From DAOUKH01 sp965219875 (lineage in GTDB: Bacteria > Chloroflexota > Dehalococcoidia > SHYB01), in assembly GCA_965219875.1 (NCBI GenBank), contig CBDCOW010000005.1, forward strand, positions 372,001 to 436,000: 64,000 bases of DNA, in the 5' to 3' direction. A program made the translations under genes and the position numbers. Below the pieces are notes generated by a model, which ran no database searches, was not told the DNA's origin, and saw only the letters and a program-made list of their open reading frames with translations. Below, piece by piece: positions 8,660 to 21,555 of this stretch (position 1 is the first letter of the stretch; every line of letters begins with the position of its first letter).

Positions 8660-9509
8660 GGGTAGCAGCGCGCGCCTGCCGGAGGAAGCGGGCGCGGCGC
8701 GGCTGGCGCGGAGCCTGGGGCAGGCGCTTTGGAAGGCAGCGGTTCCCGCCGTGGCGTACGCCGTGCCGCCGGCGCTCGCTCTGTTCCTCCTGGGCGTGGG
8801 CTGGGAGCTCTACGTGCTTATCGACGGGACGCCGGAATACGTGCTGCCCGCGCCGACCGTCGTGCTCGAACGGCTTTTCTCCGACCTCGGCTTCTTCGCC
8901 TCGGAGGGCCTGACAACGACGTGGCGCGCCCTGGCCGGGTTCGCCGCGGGCGCGGCGGTCGCCGTCGTCCTCGCCGCGCTCATGGCCCACTCGCTCTACC
9001 TGGAACGCACCATCTATCCGCTGGCGGTGCTCGCCAAGGTCACCCCGCTCGTCGCCGTCGCCCCTCTGCTGGTGATCTGGTTCGGCTTCGGCGCGGCCCC
9101 CAAGGTCGTCATCGCCGCGTTGCTGGCCTTCTTTCCGATTCTGGTGAACGGGGTCATCGGCTTCCGGTCGGTGAACCCGGGCGCCCTCGATTTTCTCCGC
9201 TCGCTGCGGGCGTCGCGCTGGGAGGTCTTCTGGCGGCTGCGGGCGCCGAGTTCGCTGCCGTACCTCTTCGCCGCGATTCGGATTACGATACCCTTCGCCA
9301 TCATCGGCGCCATGCTCGCCGAGTGGTTCTCCGGCGACTCCGGGCTGGGCAACGTAATCAACGTCTCGCAGAATAACCTCGACATGCCCACACTCTTCGG
9401 CGCGGTGATCACGCTCATGGTCATCGGCCTGCTGTTCACCGCCGCGGCCGCGCTCGTCGAGCGGCGGGCGCTCCACTGGCACGAATCGACGATGGAGGGG
9501 GAATCCTGA
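8643..9509 (+). CDS. ABC transporter permease, sulfonate/nitrate type
   Basis: A 288-residue inner-membrane permease with about six hydrophobic segments. It has the SsuC/TauC layout: a first segment near residues 35-55, then VLPAPTVVLERLF, TTWRALAGFAAG, VTPLVAVAPLLVIWFG and the cytoplasmic coupling region FRSLRASRWEVFWRLRAPSS-like EAA loop followed by LPYLFAAIRI. It starts inside the ATPase gene (17-base overlap) and ends one base before the cupin gene, so all three are one operon. Confidence 0.91.
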   Translation: MDRPLEGSSARLPEEAGAARLARSLGQALWKAAVPAVAYAVPPALALFLLGVGWELYVLIDGTPEYVLPAPTVVLERLFSDLGFFASEGLTTTWRALAGFAAGAAVAVVLAALMAHSLYLERTIYPLAVLAKVTPLVAVAPLLVIWFGFGAAPKVVIAALLAFFPILVNGVIGFRSVNPGALDFLRSLRASRWEVFWRLRAPSSLPYLFAAIRITIPFAIIGAMLAEWFSGDSGLGNVINVSQNNLDMPTLFGAVITLMVIGLLFTAAAALVERRALHWHESTMEGES

Positions 9510-9510
9510 T

Positions 9511-10059
9511 ATGCCATACACCGTGCAAGCGTTCGTGGCCGACTGCGAGGCCATCACCGCCAAGGGCCCGAGCGACGAGGAGGCCGTGGCGGCGGTCGAG
9601 CCGCTCCTTGCGAAGTTGATCGCCCGGCCCAACTGCCTTACTGACCTGGGAGGCGACGCGTTCCCGGAAAGCAACTTCGACATCCATCTCAGCGACAGCC
9701 TCGCCGTGCAGGCCGTTTCCTGGAAGCCCGGGACGGTGACGCCGACGCACAACCACACCACTTGGGCCGTGATCGGCGTGCTCCGGGGCGCCGAGCGGAA
9801 CACCGTCTACCGGCGCAAGGACGATGGGTCGCTCCCGTGGCGCGTGGAGATTGAGGCCCAGTCTCCCATCGAGGCCGCCGCCGGCAAGACGGTGACGATG
9901 CTGCCGCCCAACGACATCCACTCCGTCGCCATCGAGGACGAGCCGGCCCTGGCGGTCCACGTCTACGGCGCGAACATCCACAAGGCCTGGCGCTGCTCCT
10001 TCGACCCCGAGACCGGCGAGGCGCGGCCCTTCTCGCCGGGGAGCGCGGCGCGGGCCTAG
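9511..10059 (+). CDS. Cysteine-dioxygenase-like cupin metalloenzyme
   Basis: A 182-residue protein with a double-stranded beta-helix. Metal ligands are visible as His-x-His in TPTHNHTTWAV, with a third His in PNDIHSV; a further His in ALAVHVYG completes the pattern seen in cysteine and thiol dioxygenases. The enzymes of this group oxidise a thiol to a sulfinate with iron and oxygen. It is one base downstream of the sulfonate-type permease gene, so it probably processes the imported compound or a sulfur metabolite. Whether the substrate is cysteine, 3-mercaptopropionate or another thiol cannot be told. Confidence 0.75.
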   Translation: MPYTVQAFVADCEAITAKGPSDEEAVAAVEPLLAKLIARPNCLTDLGGDAFPESNFDIHLSDSLAVQAVSWKPGTVTPTHNHTTWAVIGVLRGAERNTVYRRKDDGSLPWRVEIEAQSPIEAAAGKTVTMLPPNDIHSVAIEDEPALAVHVYGANIHKAWRCSFDPETGEARPFSPGSAARA

Positions 10060-10105
10060 CGCCCTCTTATCTCGAAGCGGCATACGGCCCAGAGAGAGGG
10101 CTCGT

Positions 10106-10111
10106 ATAATG
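10106..10111 (+). promoter_or_regulatory. Probable -10 element of metH
   Basis: A consensus TATAAT-type hexamer stands in the gap between the cupin and metH, about 32 bases before the GTG start. No good -35 is visible. There is too little space (83 bases) for a cobalamin riboswitch. Confidence 0.4.
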
Positions 10112-10142
10112 AAGCGAGCCGAATCTCCGTGCGAGGTACTCC

Positions 10143-13652
<3,510 letters not shown>

Positions 13653-13730
13653 CGCGGCGCCGAGCGAGGGCGTGCTATGGTTAGCCCGCCGGGCCCCTCG
13701 GCCCAAGCCCTCCTGAGGAGAGCAGACGAC

Positions 13731-14909
13731 ATGCCGCCTGTGCTCGAAGGCGTCAAGGTCATCGATATCGGCAACATGCTCGCCGCGCCGGGGACCGCGG
13801 CCTACCTCGCCGATCAGGGCGCCGACGTCATCAAGGTCGAGTCGCCGATGGGCGACGAGGCCCGCCGCTTGGTCAGGGAGGCGGGCGATGCCAGCGACAG
13901 TCCACCCTTCCTCGCTGTCAACCGGAGCAAGCGTGGCATCGTCGTCGACATACGCCGGCCCGAGGGCCGCGAGGTGCTTTTCGACCTTGCCCGCGACGCC
14001 GACGTGCTGATTCAGAACCTCCGCCCCGCGGTCACCGAGCGGCTGGGGCTGGGATACGAGGTCTTTGAGCGCCTCAATCCCCGCATCATCTATGTCGAGC
14101 TTTCCGCCTACGGCAAGGAGGGGCCCTACGCCTCGAAGATCGCCTACGACATGCTGGTCCAGGCCGTCACCGGCATGATGCACCGCTCCCTCCCCGACGG
14201 CACGCCCCTCGGCACGGGCATCATGACGTCCGACACGTCGGCGCCGATGCTATTGAGCTACGGCGTCGCGCTGGCCCTCTACAACCGGGAGCGAACGGGC
14301 CGCGGCCAGAAGGTCGAGACATCGCTGATGCACGCCGCGATCGCGTTGCAGGCCGTCGAACTCGTCGAGCCGGAGGCGCGACGCGGCAAGGGCCGTCCCG
14401 CCTGGAACCAGGCCGTCTTCCAGCCCTACCGCTGCGGCGACGGCGCGTGGCTCATGCTCTGCCTGGTCACCGACGCCGAATGGGCGCGCTTCTGCAAGAC
14501 GGCAGACCTGGAGCATCTGGCCGCCGACCCGCGGTACGCCGAGTCGGCGGGGCGGGCGGCGCACAGCGTCGATCTGTACGCGGTGCTCGAAGCCGTTTTT
14601 GAGAGCAGGTCGCGGAGCGAGTGGGTCCCCCTCCTCGACGCCGCGGACATCCCCTACGCGCCCATCGTCAAGCGCGAAGAGGTGTTCGCCTCCGAGCAGG
14701 TCGAGGCCAACGGCATGATGACGGACGTGTCGCACCCCGAGGCGGGCCGGACGCGGCTTCTCGCGCCGCCCACCCGCCTATCGAAGAACCCGCCGCGCCC
14801 CACGACGCCGGCCCCGCTCCACGGGCAGCACACCGACGAGGTACTGGCCGAGCACGGCTACGACGCGGCGAAGATCGCGCGGCTCCGCGAGGCGAAGATT
14901 ATTCTCTAA
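13731..14909 (+). CDS. CaiB/BaiF-family CoA-transferase
   Basis: A 392-residue type III CoA-transferase. It opens PVLEGVKVIDIGNMLAAPG and continues with DQGADVIKVESPMGDE. The catalytic Asp is probably in GIMTSDTSAPMLL. The block GRGQKVETSLMHA occupies the position of the usual GQxVDVS motif. The frame opens at an ATG at 13677, but TGAGGAG lies ten bases before the ATG at 13731 and the family N-terminus begins there. The next gene is a close relative, so the two look like a tandem duplication. Confidence 0.92.
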   Translation: MPPVLEGVKVIDIGNMLAAPGTAAYLADQGADVIKVESPMGDEARRLVREAGDASDSPPFLAVNRSKRGIVVDIRRPEGREVLFDLARDADVLIQNLRPAVTERLGLGYEVFERLNPRIIYVELSAYGKEGPYASKIAYDMLVQAVTGMMHRSLPDGTPLGTGIMTSDTSAPMLLSYGVALALYNRERTGRGQKVETSLMHAAIALQAVELVEPEARRGKGRPAWNQAVFQPYRCGDGAWLMLCLVTDAEWARFCKTADLEHLAADPRYAESAGRAAHSVDLYAVLEAVFESRSRSEWVPLLDAADIPYAPIVKREEVFASEQVEANGMMTDVSHPEAGRTRLLAPPTRLSKNPPRPTTPAPLHGQHTDEVLAEHGYDAAKIARLREAKIIL

Positions 14910-14968
14910 GGCGCGGGCTTCCACGTCTCGTCCGGTGGCGGTATCCTCGAAGCGTCAGGAGGTCGGAC

Positions 14969-16150
14969 ATGATCCTCGAAGGCGTAAAGGTTATTGAATT
15001 GGCGACGATGTGGGCGGCCCCCGGCTCGGCGCTCTACCTTGCCGATCAGGGCGCCGACGTGATCAAGCTCGAACCCCCCGACGGCGACGGGTCGCGGCGG
15101 ATCTTCACCAGCCGGGCCCTGGGCAACGAAAGCCCCTCGTACTTCGCCATCAACCGCAACAAGCGGGCCATCTGCGTCGATATCAGGACGCCGGAGGGTC
15201 TGGAGATCGTGGACAAGCTCGTGGCCGAGGGCGACGTGCTGATCCACAACTACCGCCCCGCCACCGCCGAACGCCTCGGCGTCGCCTACGAGCGGCTGTC
15301 GAGGATCAATCCGCGGCTGATTTACGTAGAGCTTTCCGGCTACGGCAAGCAGGGCCCCTACGCCGACCGCGGCGGCTACGACCTCATGCTCCAGGCGCTG
15401 ACCGGCATCATGCACCGCCGCATTCCCCCCGACGACACGCCCATCGGCGCGGGCGTCTGGGCCACCGACTGCTCGATGCCCATGATGCTCGCCTACGGGA
15501 TCGCGCTCGGTCTCTACAACCGCGAGCGCACCGGGAAGGGAACGCGGCTCGAAACGTCGTTGATGAACGCCGCCCTGGCGATGCAGCACGTCGACCTCGT
15601 GCAGACCTCGCGCGACGGTGACTCGGGGGGCGAGCGCGCCGGCGCGGACCAAGCTGTGTTTGCCCCCTACCTCTGCGCCGACGGTCAATGGATTCTCCCC
15701 GTCGCGCTCAGCGATAAGGAGTGGGTGCGCATCTGCCATGCCATGGAGATCCCCCACCTGGCGAACGACGAGCGTTACGCGACGCCGCAGGCCCGCGCCG
15801 AAAACAGCGAGGATATCTACGGCCTGCTCCACGGACTCTTCGAAACCAAGACCCGCCAGGAGTGGCTCGACATTTACCGCGCTCACGACGCCCTCGCCGT
15901 CCCGATCATGGACCGCGCCGACGTGCTCTCGTCGGAGCAGGTGGCCGCCAACGACATGCGGCTCGAATTCGACCACCCCACCGCCGGACGCGTCGTCAGC
16001 GTCAACACGCCGCTGCGCTTCCCCGAACACCCGCCCCAATTCCGGCGGAGGCCGCCGCTTCAGGGCGAGGACACCGACGAGGTCCTGCGGGACCTCGGCT
16101 ACGGTGAGGCCGACCTAGCCGGTCTGCGGGAGGCGGGCATCATTAAGTGA
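14969..16150 (+). CDS. CaiB/BaiF-family CoA-transferase
   Basis: A 393-residue type III CoA-transferase resembling the one just upstream throughout: MILEGVKVIELATMWAAPG, DQGADVIKLEPPDGDG, GVWATDCSMPMML (probable catalytic Asp), GKGTRLETSLMNA. The frame is open for 116 codons before the ATG at 14969, but CAGGAGG precedes that ATG and homology starts there. Its stop overlaps the start of the cupredoxin gene by four bases. A TATCCT hexamer at about 14942-14947 may be its -10. Confidence 0.92.
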   Translation: MILEGVKVIELATMWAAPGSALYLADQGADVIKLEPPDGDGSRRIFTSRALGNESPSYFAINRNKRAICVDIRTPEGLEIVDKLVAEGDVLIHNYRPATAERLGVAYERLSRINPRLIYVELSGYGKQGPYADRGGYDLMLQALTGIMHRRIPPDDTPIGAGVWATDCSMPMMLAYGIALGLYNRERTGKGTRLETSLMNAALAMQHVDLVQTSRDGDSGGERAGADQAVFAPYLCADGQWILPVALSDKEWVRICHAMEIPHLANDERYATPQARAENSEDIYGLLHGLFETKTRQEWLDIYRAHDALAVPIMDRADVLSSEQVAANDMRLEFDHPTAGRVVSVNTPLRFPEHPPQFRRRPPLQGEDTDEVLRDLGYGEADLAGLREAGIIK

Positions 16151-16527
16151 GGCCCGCGCTTCCCTTGCTTCGTCTCCTGCTGATCGCGCTCGCGGGCACC
16201 GTGGCACTGAGCGCGGCGGCGTGCGGCGGCGTCGAGCTCCCCACGCCGGAACCCGGCGAGCGCCGCGTCGCCGTCGATCTGCGCAACTTCGAGTTCCGGC
16301 CCGGTGTGATCGAGGTTACCGCGGGCGAGCTTGTCGGGTTCGAGCTCACCTCCGCCGACATACGGCACACCTTCAACGTCCCCGGCACGGGCATCGAGAC
16401 GGAGGTGCGCGCGGGACGCCCCGTCGTCGAGCGCTTCACTTTCGAGCGCCCCGGCGAGTACACCGTGATCTGCACCATCGCGGGCCACGCCGACGCCGGC
16501 ATGACCGCCAAGATCGTCGTCCGCTAG
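16147..16527 (+). CDS. Cupredoxin (plastocyanin-like) exported protein
   Basis: A 126-residue exported electron-transfer protein. An N-terminal hydrophobic signal segment ends in ALSAAACGG, a weak lipobox. The cupredoxin domain carries a complete type 1 copper set: His in ADIRHTFNV, then Cys, His and Met in VICTIAGHADAGM. The GTG start overlaps the stop of the upstream CoA-transferase (GTGA), so it is cotranscribed although no shared pathway is obvious. A second cupredoxin with the same ligand spacing is encoded at 40152-40553. Confidence 0.87.
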   Translation: MRPALPLLRLLLIALAGTVALSAAACGGVELPTPEPGERRVAVDLRNFEFRPGVIEVTAGELVGFELTSADIRHTFNVPGTGIETEVRAGRPVVERFTFERPGEYTVICTIAGHADAGMTAKIVVR

Positions 16528-16574
16528 ACGCGCGGTGGTACGATTGGCCGCACCTCCGGAGGGGAGCGGCGCGG

Positions 16575-17822
16575 ATGGCGGACCCCATCGTCTTCAAGGG
16601 CCTCAGGGTCCTCGACATGTCCTGGATCGGCGTGGGGCCGCTGACGATGCGGTATCTGGCCGACTTCGGGGCCACCGTGATCCGCGTCGAGTCGGTCTCC
16701 CGTCCCGACAACTCACGGACGGTGTCGCCGTTCAAGGGCGGCGTGCCCGCGTTCAGCCTCGGCCAGTTCAACGCCAACTTCAACACTAGCAAGCTCGACC
16801 TAGGGCTCAACCTGGCGATGGAGGAAGGGCGGGACATCATCCGCCGTCTCCTCCGTGAGTGGCGCCCCGACGTGCTCGCCGAGAGCTTCACGCCCAAGAC
16901 GATGGGTAATTGGGGCTTGGACTACGAGCATGTCGACGCGATGCGCCCCGGCATCGTCTATCTCAGCACCTGCCAGCAGGGCCACACCGGCCCGCACCGC
17001 GAGTACGCGGGCTACGGCACCCAGGCGACTTGTCTGGCCGGGTTCCACTCCGTCACCGGCTGGCCCGACAAGGAGCCCGTGGGCCCCTACGGCGCCTACA
17101 CCGACTTCGTGAACCCGCCCAACGCGCTCGTCGCCGTGCTCTCCGCGCTGGAATACCGCCGGCGCACGGGCAAGGGGCAGTACCTCGACCTCTCCCAGTT
17201 GGAGTGCGCCATCCACTACCTCGCCCCTGCCGCGCTCGACTACACCGCCAACGGGAGAACGCCGGGGCGCGTCGGTAACCGTGATCCGTACTACGTCCCC
17301 CACGGCGTCTATCCCTGCGAGAACGAGGACGAGACCCGCACCGGCGGCGCGTGGTGCGCCATCGCCGTCAGCGACGCCGAGGAGTGGGGCAACCTGGTGC
17401 GGGCCATGGGGTCACCGACTTGGGCCGTCGAGGAGCGCTTCGCCACGCCCGAAGGCCGCCGCGAGCACGAGGACGAACTCGACTCCCGCATCGCTGAGTG
17501 GACGCAGGGTTTCACCATGCACGACCTTATGCAGCTGCTCCAAGAGGCGGGCGTCCCCTCCGGGGCGGTGCAGGCGGGCGCCGATCTCTGGACCGACCCG
17601 CAGCTCAAGCACCGCGGCTATTTTCGCTGGCTCGACCACCCGGTGAAGGGTCCCATGCCCTACGAGGACGTGCAGGCGGTCCTCTCCAAGACGCCGGGGA
17701 AGCCGCGCTGGGCGTCGCCGCTGGTGGGCCAGGACAACGACGAAGTACTGAAGGGCATCCTCGGCATGTCCGACGTCGACGTCGCCGGCCTCGCCGAGCG
17801 GCGCGTCATCGAGACGGCGTAG
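16575..17822 (+). CDS. CaiB/BaiF-family CoA-transferase
   Basis: A 415-residue type III CoA-transferase. It opens PIVFKGLRVLDMSWIGVGPLT and ADFGATVIRVES, carries the probable catalytic Asp in YGAYTDFVNPP, and has GKGQYLDLSQLE later. It resembles the leftward copy at 3519-4733 more than its immediate neighbours. The frame is open upstream through the cupredoxin gene, but the ATG at 16575 follows CCGGAGGGG and fits the family N-terminus. TACGAT about 26 bases upstream may be a -10 element. Confidence 0.92.
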   Translation: MADPIVFKGLRVLDMSWIGVGPLTMRYLADFGATVIRVESVSRPDNSRTVSPFKGGVPAFSLGQFNANFNTSKLDLGLNLAMEEGRDIIRRLLREWRPDVLAESFTPKTMGNWGLDYEHVDAMRPGIVYLSTCQQGHTGPHREYAGYGTQATCLAGFHSVTGWPDKEPVGPYGAYTDFVNPPNALVAVLSALEYRRRTGKGQYLDLSQLECAIHYLAPAALDYTANGRTPGRVGNRDPYYVPHGVYPCENEDETRTGGAWCAIAVSDAEEWGNLVRAMGSPTWAVEERFATPEGRREHEDELDSRIAEWTQGFTMHDLMQLLQEAGVPSGAVQAGADLWTDPQLKHRGYFRWLDHPVKGPMPYEDVQAVLSKTPGKPRWASPLVGQDNDEVLKGILGMSDVDVAGLAERRVIETA

Positions 17823-17830
17823 CCCGCGCG

Positions 17831-19021
17831 CTAGCGCGACACGCCGTAGAGCCGCAGCGCATTGTCGCGCAACACCTGACGCTTCAGTTCCTCGGTCATG
17901 TCGTCGCGGCTCGCCATCGCCTCGACCGATCCGGGGTGGATTGCGTCGAAGTGTGGGAAGTCGGTCGAGAAGACGAGGGTGTGGGCGAGGCCGCTGTCCA
18001 CGAGGTGTGGGATGAGCTCGTAGTCGGGCTCGACGCCGAGGAAGCACTGCCGCTCGAAGTAGAAGCTCGGCTTCTCGTCGAGGCCGGGATAGAAGCGGTG
18101 CCACTTCTCGTAGTGCTCGTCCATGTGGTTGAGCCAAAACGGGGCCCAGCCCGCGCCGTTTTCGAGGAACCCGACGCGCAGCTTGGGGTAGCGCTGGAAG
18201 ACGCCGCCGGTGATCAGGGCCTGGGTCGCCGCCATGTGCTCGGCGGGATGCTGGAGCGCGTGCGCCTGCATCCAGTTGTGCGTCCGGTCCCAGCCGATCG
18301 TGGGCATCTCGACACCGAAGCCCTCGTGGACGCCGATGCCTATGTCCATGTCCTGGGCCGCCGCCCAGATCGGCTCGTAGTTGGGGTGTTCGAAGGTGAT
18401 GCCCCCGATCAGGTTGGGCCGCAGCATAATCGTGCCCATGCTTCGCTTCCGCACCCGCTCGATCTCCTCCAGCGCGAGCACAAGGTCCTGCTGCGGGATG
18501 ACCGCGGCGCCTCGCAGCCGGTGGGGGTCGGTGGCGCAGTAGTCGATGAGCCAGTCGTTGTAGGCCCGCGCCAGGGCCATGGCGAAGCTCGAGCTAAGCA
18601 GTGCCCACGGCAGACTCAGCATCTCGCTGGGGTAGAGGTAGGCGACGCTCACCTGGTCGGCGTCCATCGCCTTCAGGCGGTCGTGAGGGTCGGCCCCGCC
18701 GGCCTTGCGGCCCTCCTCGACGCTGATGGAGCTCAGGTCGTCGAGCTTCCAGCCGCCCGGCGTCATCAGACCCCCGAGGCTGCTCTTGTCCTTCGAGCCG
18801 GGATAGGGCATGGGCAGCTTGTAGACACGGCCCTCGCAGAGGACGTTCCCCTCTTGGTTCGGCTCCCTTATCGGGCGCGGCGCCCACTCCCAGTACTTCT
18901 TGGGCAGGTACGGCTTCCACCAGTCGTAGCTCCCCAAGACGGTGTGGCCGTCGCCGTCGACGGTCTCGTAATCGACGAACGGACGCGAACCTTCCCTGGC
19001 CTTTGTCTCCGCGGTGGTCAT
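17831..19021 (-). CDS. Amidohydrolase-2 family metal-dependent hydrolase
   Basis: A 396-residue TIM-barrel protein of the amidohydrolase-related (ACMS-decarboxylase-like) group. The first metal-binding segment reads VDGDGHTVLG in place of the usual DxH motif. A conserved IGVHEGFG segment and a late FSTDFPHFDAIHPG segment (acidic metal ligand) are present. It is convergent with the CoA-transferase gene, only eight bases apart. A second family member is encoded at 59802-60923. Such proteins are hydrolases or decarboxylases of cyclic or aromatic acids; the substrate here is unknown. Confidence 0.87.
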   Translation of the reverse strand: MTTAETKAREGSRPFVDYETVDGDGHTVLGSYDWWKPYLPKKYWEWAPRPIREPNQEGNVLCEGRVYKLPMPYPGSKDKSSLGGLMTPGGWKLDDLSSISVEEGRKAGGADPHDRLKAMDADQVSVAYLYPSEMLSLPWALLSSSFAMALARAYNDWLIDYCATDPHRLRGAAVIPQQDLVLALEEIERVRKRSMGTIMLRPNLIGGITFEHPNYEPIWAAAQDMDIGIGVHEGFGVEMPTIGWDRTHNWMQAHALQHPAEHMAATQALITGGVFQRYPKLRVGFLENGAGWAPFWLNHMDEHYEKWHRFYPGLDEKPSFYFERQCFLGVEPDYELIPHLVDSGLAHTLVFSTDFPHFDAIHPGSVEAMASRDDMTEELKRQVLRDNALRLYGVSR

Positions 19022-19103
19022 CGCAGCGTGCCTCCCGATCGGACGGCTTGCCCGATTCTAGGCGCGCCCCGATTTCGAGGTCAACCAGCCGCGTGAGCGC
19101 CGG

Positions 19104-20462
19104 TCAGAGCGCGAGGTCGATCGCCTCGCGCAGGGTGGCCGCCTGCGCGAGGTCGAAGCCGGCGCCGGTCTCGGTGGGCTCGACGGAGGAGGCGGGAACG
19201 AGGCACGAGTCGAAGCCGAGCGTCCTCGCCTCGCGGATGCGCCGGTCCATCTGCGTCACAGGACGGAGTTCGCCGCTGAGGCCGACCTCCCCGGCGGCGA
19301 CGCGGCCGCGCGTTACCGGCGCGTCCCGCAGGCTCGACGCAATGGCGAGCGCGACACCGAGGTCGGCGGCCGGCTCGGTAATCCGAAGCCCGCCCACGAC
19401 GTTGACGAAGACATCGCAGGAGGAGAGATTCATCCGACCGTGCTTGCTCAGGACGGCGGTGAGCAGCGCGAGACGAGCGCCGTCGAAGCCGTTGGCGATG
19501 CGGCGCGGCGCGGGCGAGGCAGTCGGCGTCGCCAATGCCTGCACCTCGACGAGCAGCGGGCGCGTGCCTTCCATGGTGGGCACGATCACCGAGCCGGGGC
19601 CGGCGCGCTCGCGGCGCACCAGGAAGACCTCGGAGGCATTCTCCACCTCGACGAGGCCGGCGTCGCGCATCTCGAAGATGCCCACCTCGCTCGTCGAGCC
19701 GAACCGGTTCTTCACACCCCGCAGGATGCGGTACGTCGTGGTCCCCTCGCCTTCCAGGTAGAGCACGACGTCCACCATGTGCTCCAGCAATCGCGGCCCC
19801 GCGATCGCGCCGTCCTTCGTCACGTGCCCCGCGATGAGCACCGGCACGCCCGAGGTCTTGGCCCATTGCAGTAGGCGGAGCGCGCACTCGCGCACCTGGG
19901 CGACGCTCCCCGGAGCGGCCTGCGCGTCGCGCACGAACATCGTCTGCACCGAGTCGATGATCAGCAGCGACGCGTCTCGGACCGAGCCGAGCACGGCGTC
20001 GAGGTCGGTCTCCGCGATCACGCGGAGACCCCGGCCGACGACGCCGAGACGGTCGGCCCGCAGCTTGATCTGGTGCGGCGACTCTTCTCCCGAGACGTAC
20101 GCCGCCGGGCCGTGCTCGCGTGCCACCTCATCCGCGATCTGCAGCAACAACGTCGACTTGCCGACCCCCGGGTCGCCCCCGACCAGCACCAGCGACCCGC
20201 GGACGATTCCGCCGCCGAGGACGCGGTTCACCTCGCCGCCCGACAGCCGCAGCCGGTCGAACTCGGCGGCGTTCACGTCGGCTAGGTCGATGGAATCGAC
20301 GTCGAGGGCTCGGGGGGAGGCGGCGGACTCGCGGGCCGTCAGCGAGTTCCACTCGCCGCAGTCGGCGCAGCGGCCGAGCCACTTCGGCGCGGCGGCGCCG
20401 CACGCGCGGCAGACGTACTCCGCGCGCCCGTTCCTCTTTGGCCGTACGCTCGTGATCGCCAT
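19104..20462 (-). CDS. radA: DNA repair protein RadA
   Basis: A 452-residue RecA-like branch-migration factor, full length. The N-terminal zinc finger uses Cys18, Cys21, Cys32 and Cys35. Walker A is GGDPGVGKST near residues 95-104, Walker B is ASLLIIDSVQ, and the RadA-specific KNRFG motif follows. The C-terminal Lon-protease-like domain begins near the segment SKHGRMNLSSCDVFVNVV and contains VGLSGELRPV. The frame opens 36 codons earlier, but the ATG at 20462 places the zinc finger correctly. Confidence 0.97.
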   Translation of the reverse strand: MAITSVRPKRNGRAEYVCRACGAAAPKWLGRCADCGEWNSLTARESAASPRALDVDSIDLADVNAAEFDRLRLSGGEVNRVLGGGIVRGSLVLVGGDPGVGKSTLLLQIADEVAREHGPAAYVSGEESPHQIKLRADRLGVVGRGLRVIAETDLDAVLGSVRDASLLIIDSVQTMFVRDAQAAPGSVAQVRECALRLLQWAKTSGVPVLIAGHVTKDGAIAGPRLLEHMVDVVLYLEGEGTTTYRILRGVKNRFGSTSEVGIFEMRDAGLVEVENASEVFLVRRERAGPGSVIVPTMEGTRPLLVEVQALATPTASPAPRRIANGFDGARLALLTAVLSKHGRMNLSSCDVFVNVVGGLRITEPAADLGVALAIASSLRDAPVTRGRVAAGEVGLSGELRPVTQMDRRIREARTLGFDSCLVPASSVEPTETGAGFDLAQAATLREAIDLAL

Positions 20463-20541
20463 GGAAGCCGCCTCCGCCCATTCGCGGTGAGTTTGCGGCG
20501 CATGGTAGCGAGCGGAGGGCGGGACGCGGAATACCCCGGTG

Positions 20542-21321
20542 TCACACCCCCGCCGACCGCAGCATCTCATCGAGGCGCGGCGAGAAGCGCCGCAGCGACG
20601 CGATGGTACGCACCTGACCGGTGAAGGGGAACGGCTGCCGGCAGATATACGACACCGCTTCCGCCACGATCTCCGGAGGCCACATGGCCCTGTCGGACTT
20701 CAGTTTCAGGAGCATTGTCGTGCCCGGCGTCTCGATGTTCCCCTCCACCCGCAGCGCGTTGACGCAGATCCCGTGCGGCTGCACCTCGCGGGCGAGCACG
20801 CCGGTGAGGCCCTCCAGCGCCGCCTTGGACGCGGTGTAGGCGCTCGTTGCGGCGCTCATCCGCACCGCGGCTATGGACGAGATGTTGACGATGTGTCCCG
20901 ATCCACGCTCGGTCATGTGCGGCAGCACCGCCTTCGAGCAGACGAACGGGCCGAGGGCGTTCACCCGCAGTACGAGCTCCCAGCGGGACCGCGGGAAGTC
21001 GGCCACCGGTGTCGACCAGTTCGTGCCCGCGTTGTTTATCAGCATGTCGATCCGGCCGACGCGCCGACGCGTCTCGTCCGTCATCGCCGTCACCGCGGCC
21101 TCGTCGGTGACGTCGAGGTCCACGGGCAGGGCGCGGCGGCCTCGCTGCTCCACCAGCTCCGCTGTCTCCTCAATGGTCCCTGGAACAGGCTCGCGGCGGG
21201 CCGCGACCACGATATCGGCGCCCTGCTCGGCAAGCTCGATGGCGATGGCCCGTCCGATGCCGCGGCTGCTTCCAGTTACGATCGCGACGCAGCCTTCGAA
21301 CGCCCTTTGTGAATCCGGCAT
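20542..21321 (-). CDS. Short-chain dehydrogenase/reductase
   Basis: A 259-residue NAD(P)-dependent oxidoreductase of the classical SDR type. The cofactor motif TGSSRGIG spans residues 16-23, NNAG is at 96-99, and the catalytic residues are Asn121, Ser149, Tyr162 and Lys166 (SAYTASK). An Arg pair after the second strand (AARRE) suggests NADP preference. The frame is open far upstream through antisense sequence; the ATG at 21321 with GGGGGAG upstream is the real start. After the catalytic helix the usual VNAxxPG is replaced by VNALRVEGNIETPG. Substrate unknown. Confidence 0.92.
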   Translation of the reverse strand: MPDSQRAFEGCVAIVTGSSRGIGRAIAIELAEQGADIVVAARREPVPGTIEETAELVEQRGRRALPVDLDVTDEAAVTAMTDETRRRVGRIDMLINNAGTNWSTPVADFPRSRWELVLRVNALGPFVCSKAVLPHMTERGSGHIVNISSIAAVRMSAATSAYTASKAALEGLTGVLAREVQPHGICVNALRVEGNIETPGTTMLLKLKSDRAMWPPEIVAEAVSYICRQPFPFTGQVRTIASLRRFSPRLDEMLRSAGV

Positions 21322-21471
21322 AAACTCCACTCCCCCGTTATGTTGCGAACGGAGCGCCCTCTTTCGCTTCCGTCGGGGCCATTTTAGGCCATGTACGGCC
21401 CGGAGCGGGCATTGGCAAATCCACGGATGGAAAGCGGCCAAGGTTAACGCAAAATTCGTAGCCTTTTCTCG

Positions 21472-21501
21472 TTGACACGGCGAAATTCTGGCTCCTACAA
21501 T
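21472..21501 (+). promoter_or_regulatory. Sigma-70-type promoter of the zinc-ribbon gene
   Basis: A consensus TTGACA at 21472-21477 and TACAAT at 21496-21501 are separated by 18 bases, about 54 bases before the GTG start at 21556. Confidence 0.65.
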
Positions 21502-21555
21502 GACGTTGGCCCGCCGGATCTCCCTCCCCACACACGAAACACGGGGGATTGTTAC

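Noticed and set aside
10060..10142. Cobalamin or SAM riboswitch before metH
   Set aside because: Only 83 bases are available and none of the conserved boxes is visible.
14621..14968. Upstream 116-codon extension of the CoA-transferase at 14969
   Set aside because: It overlaps the previous CoA-transferase in another frame and lacks family similarity; the ATG at 14969 has CAGGAGG.
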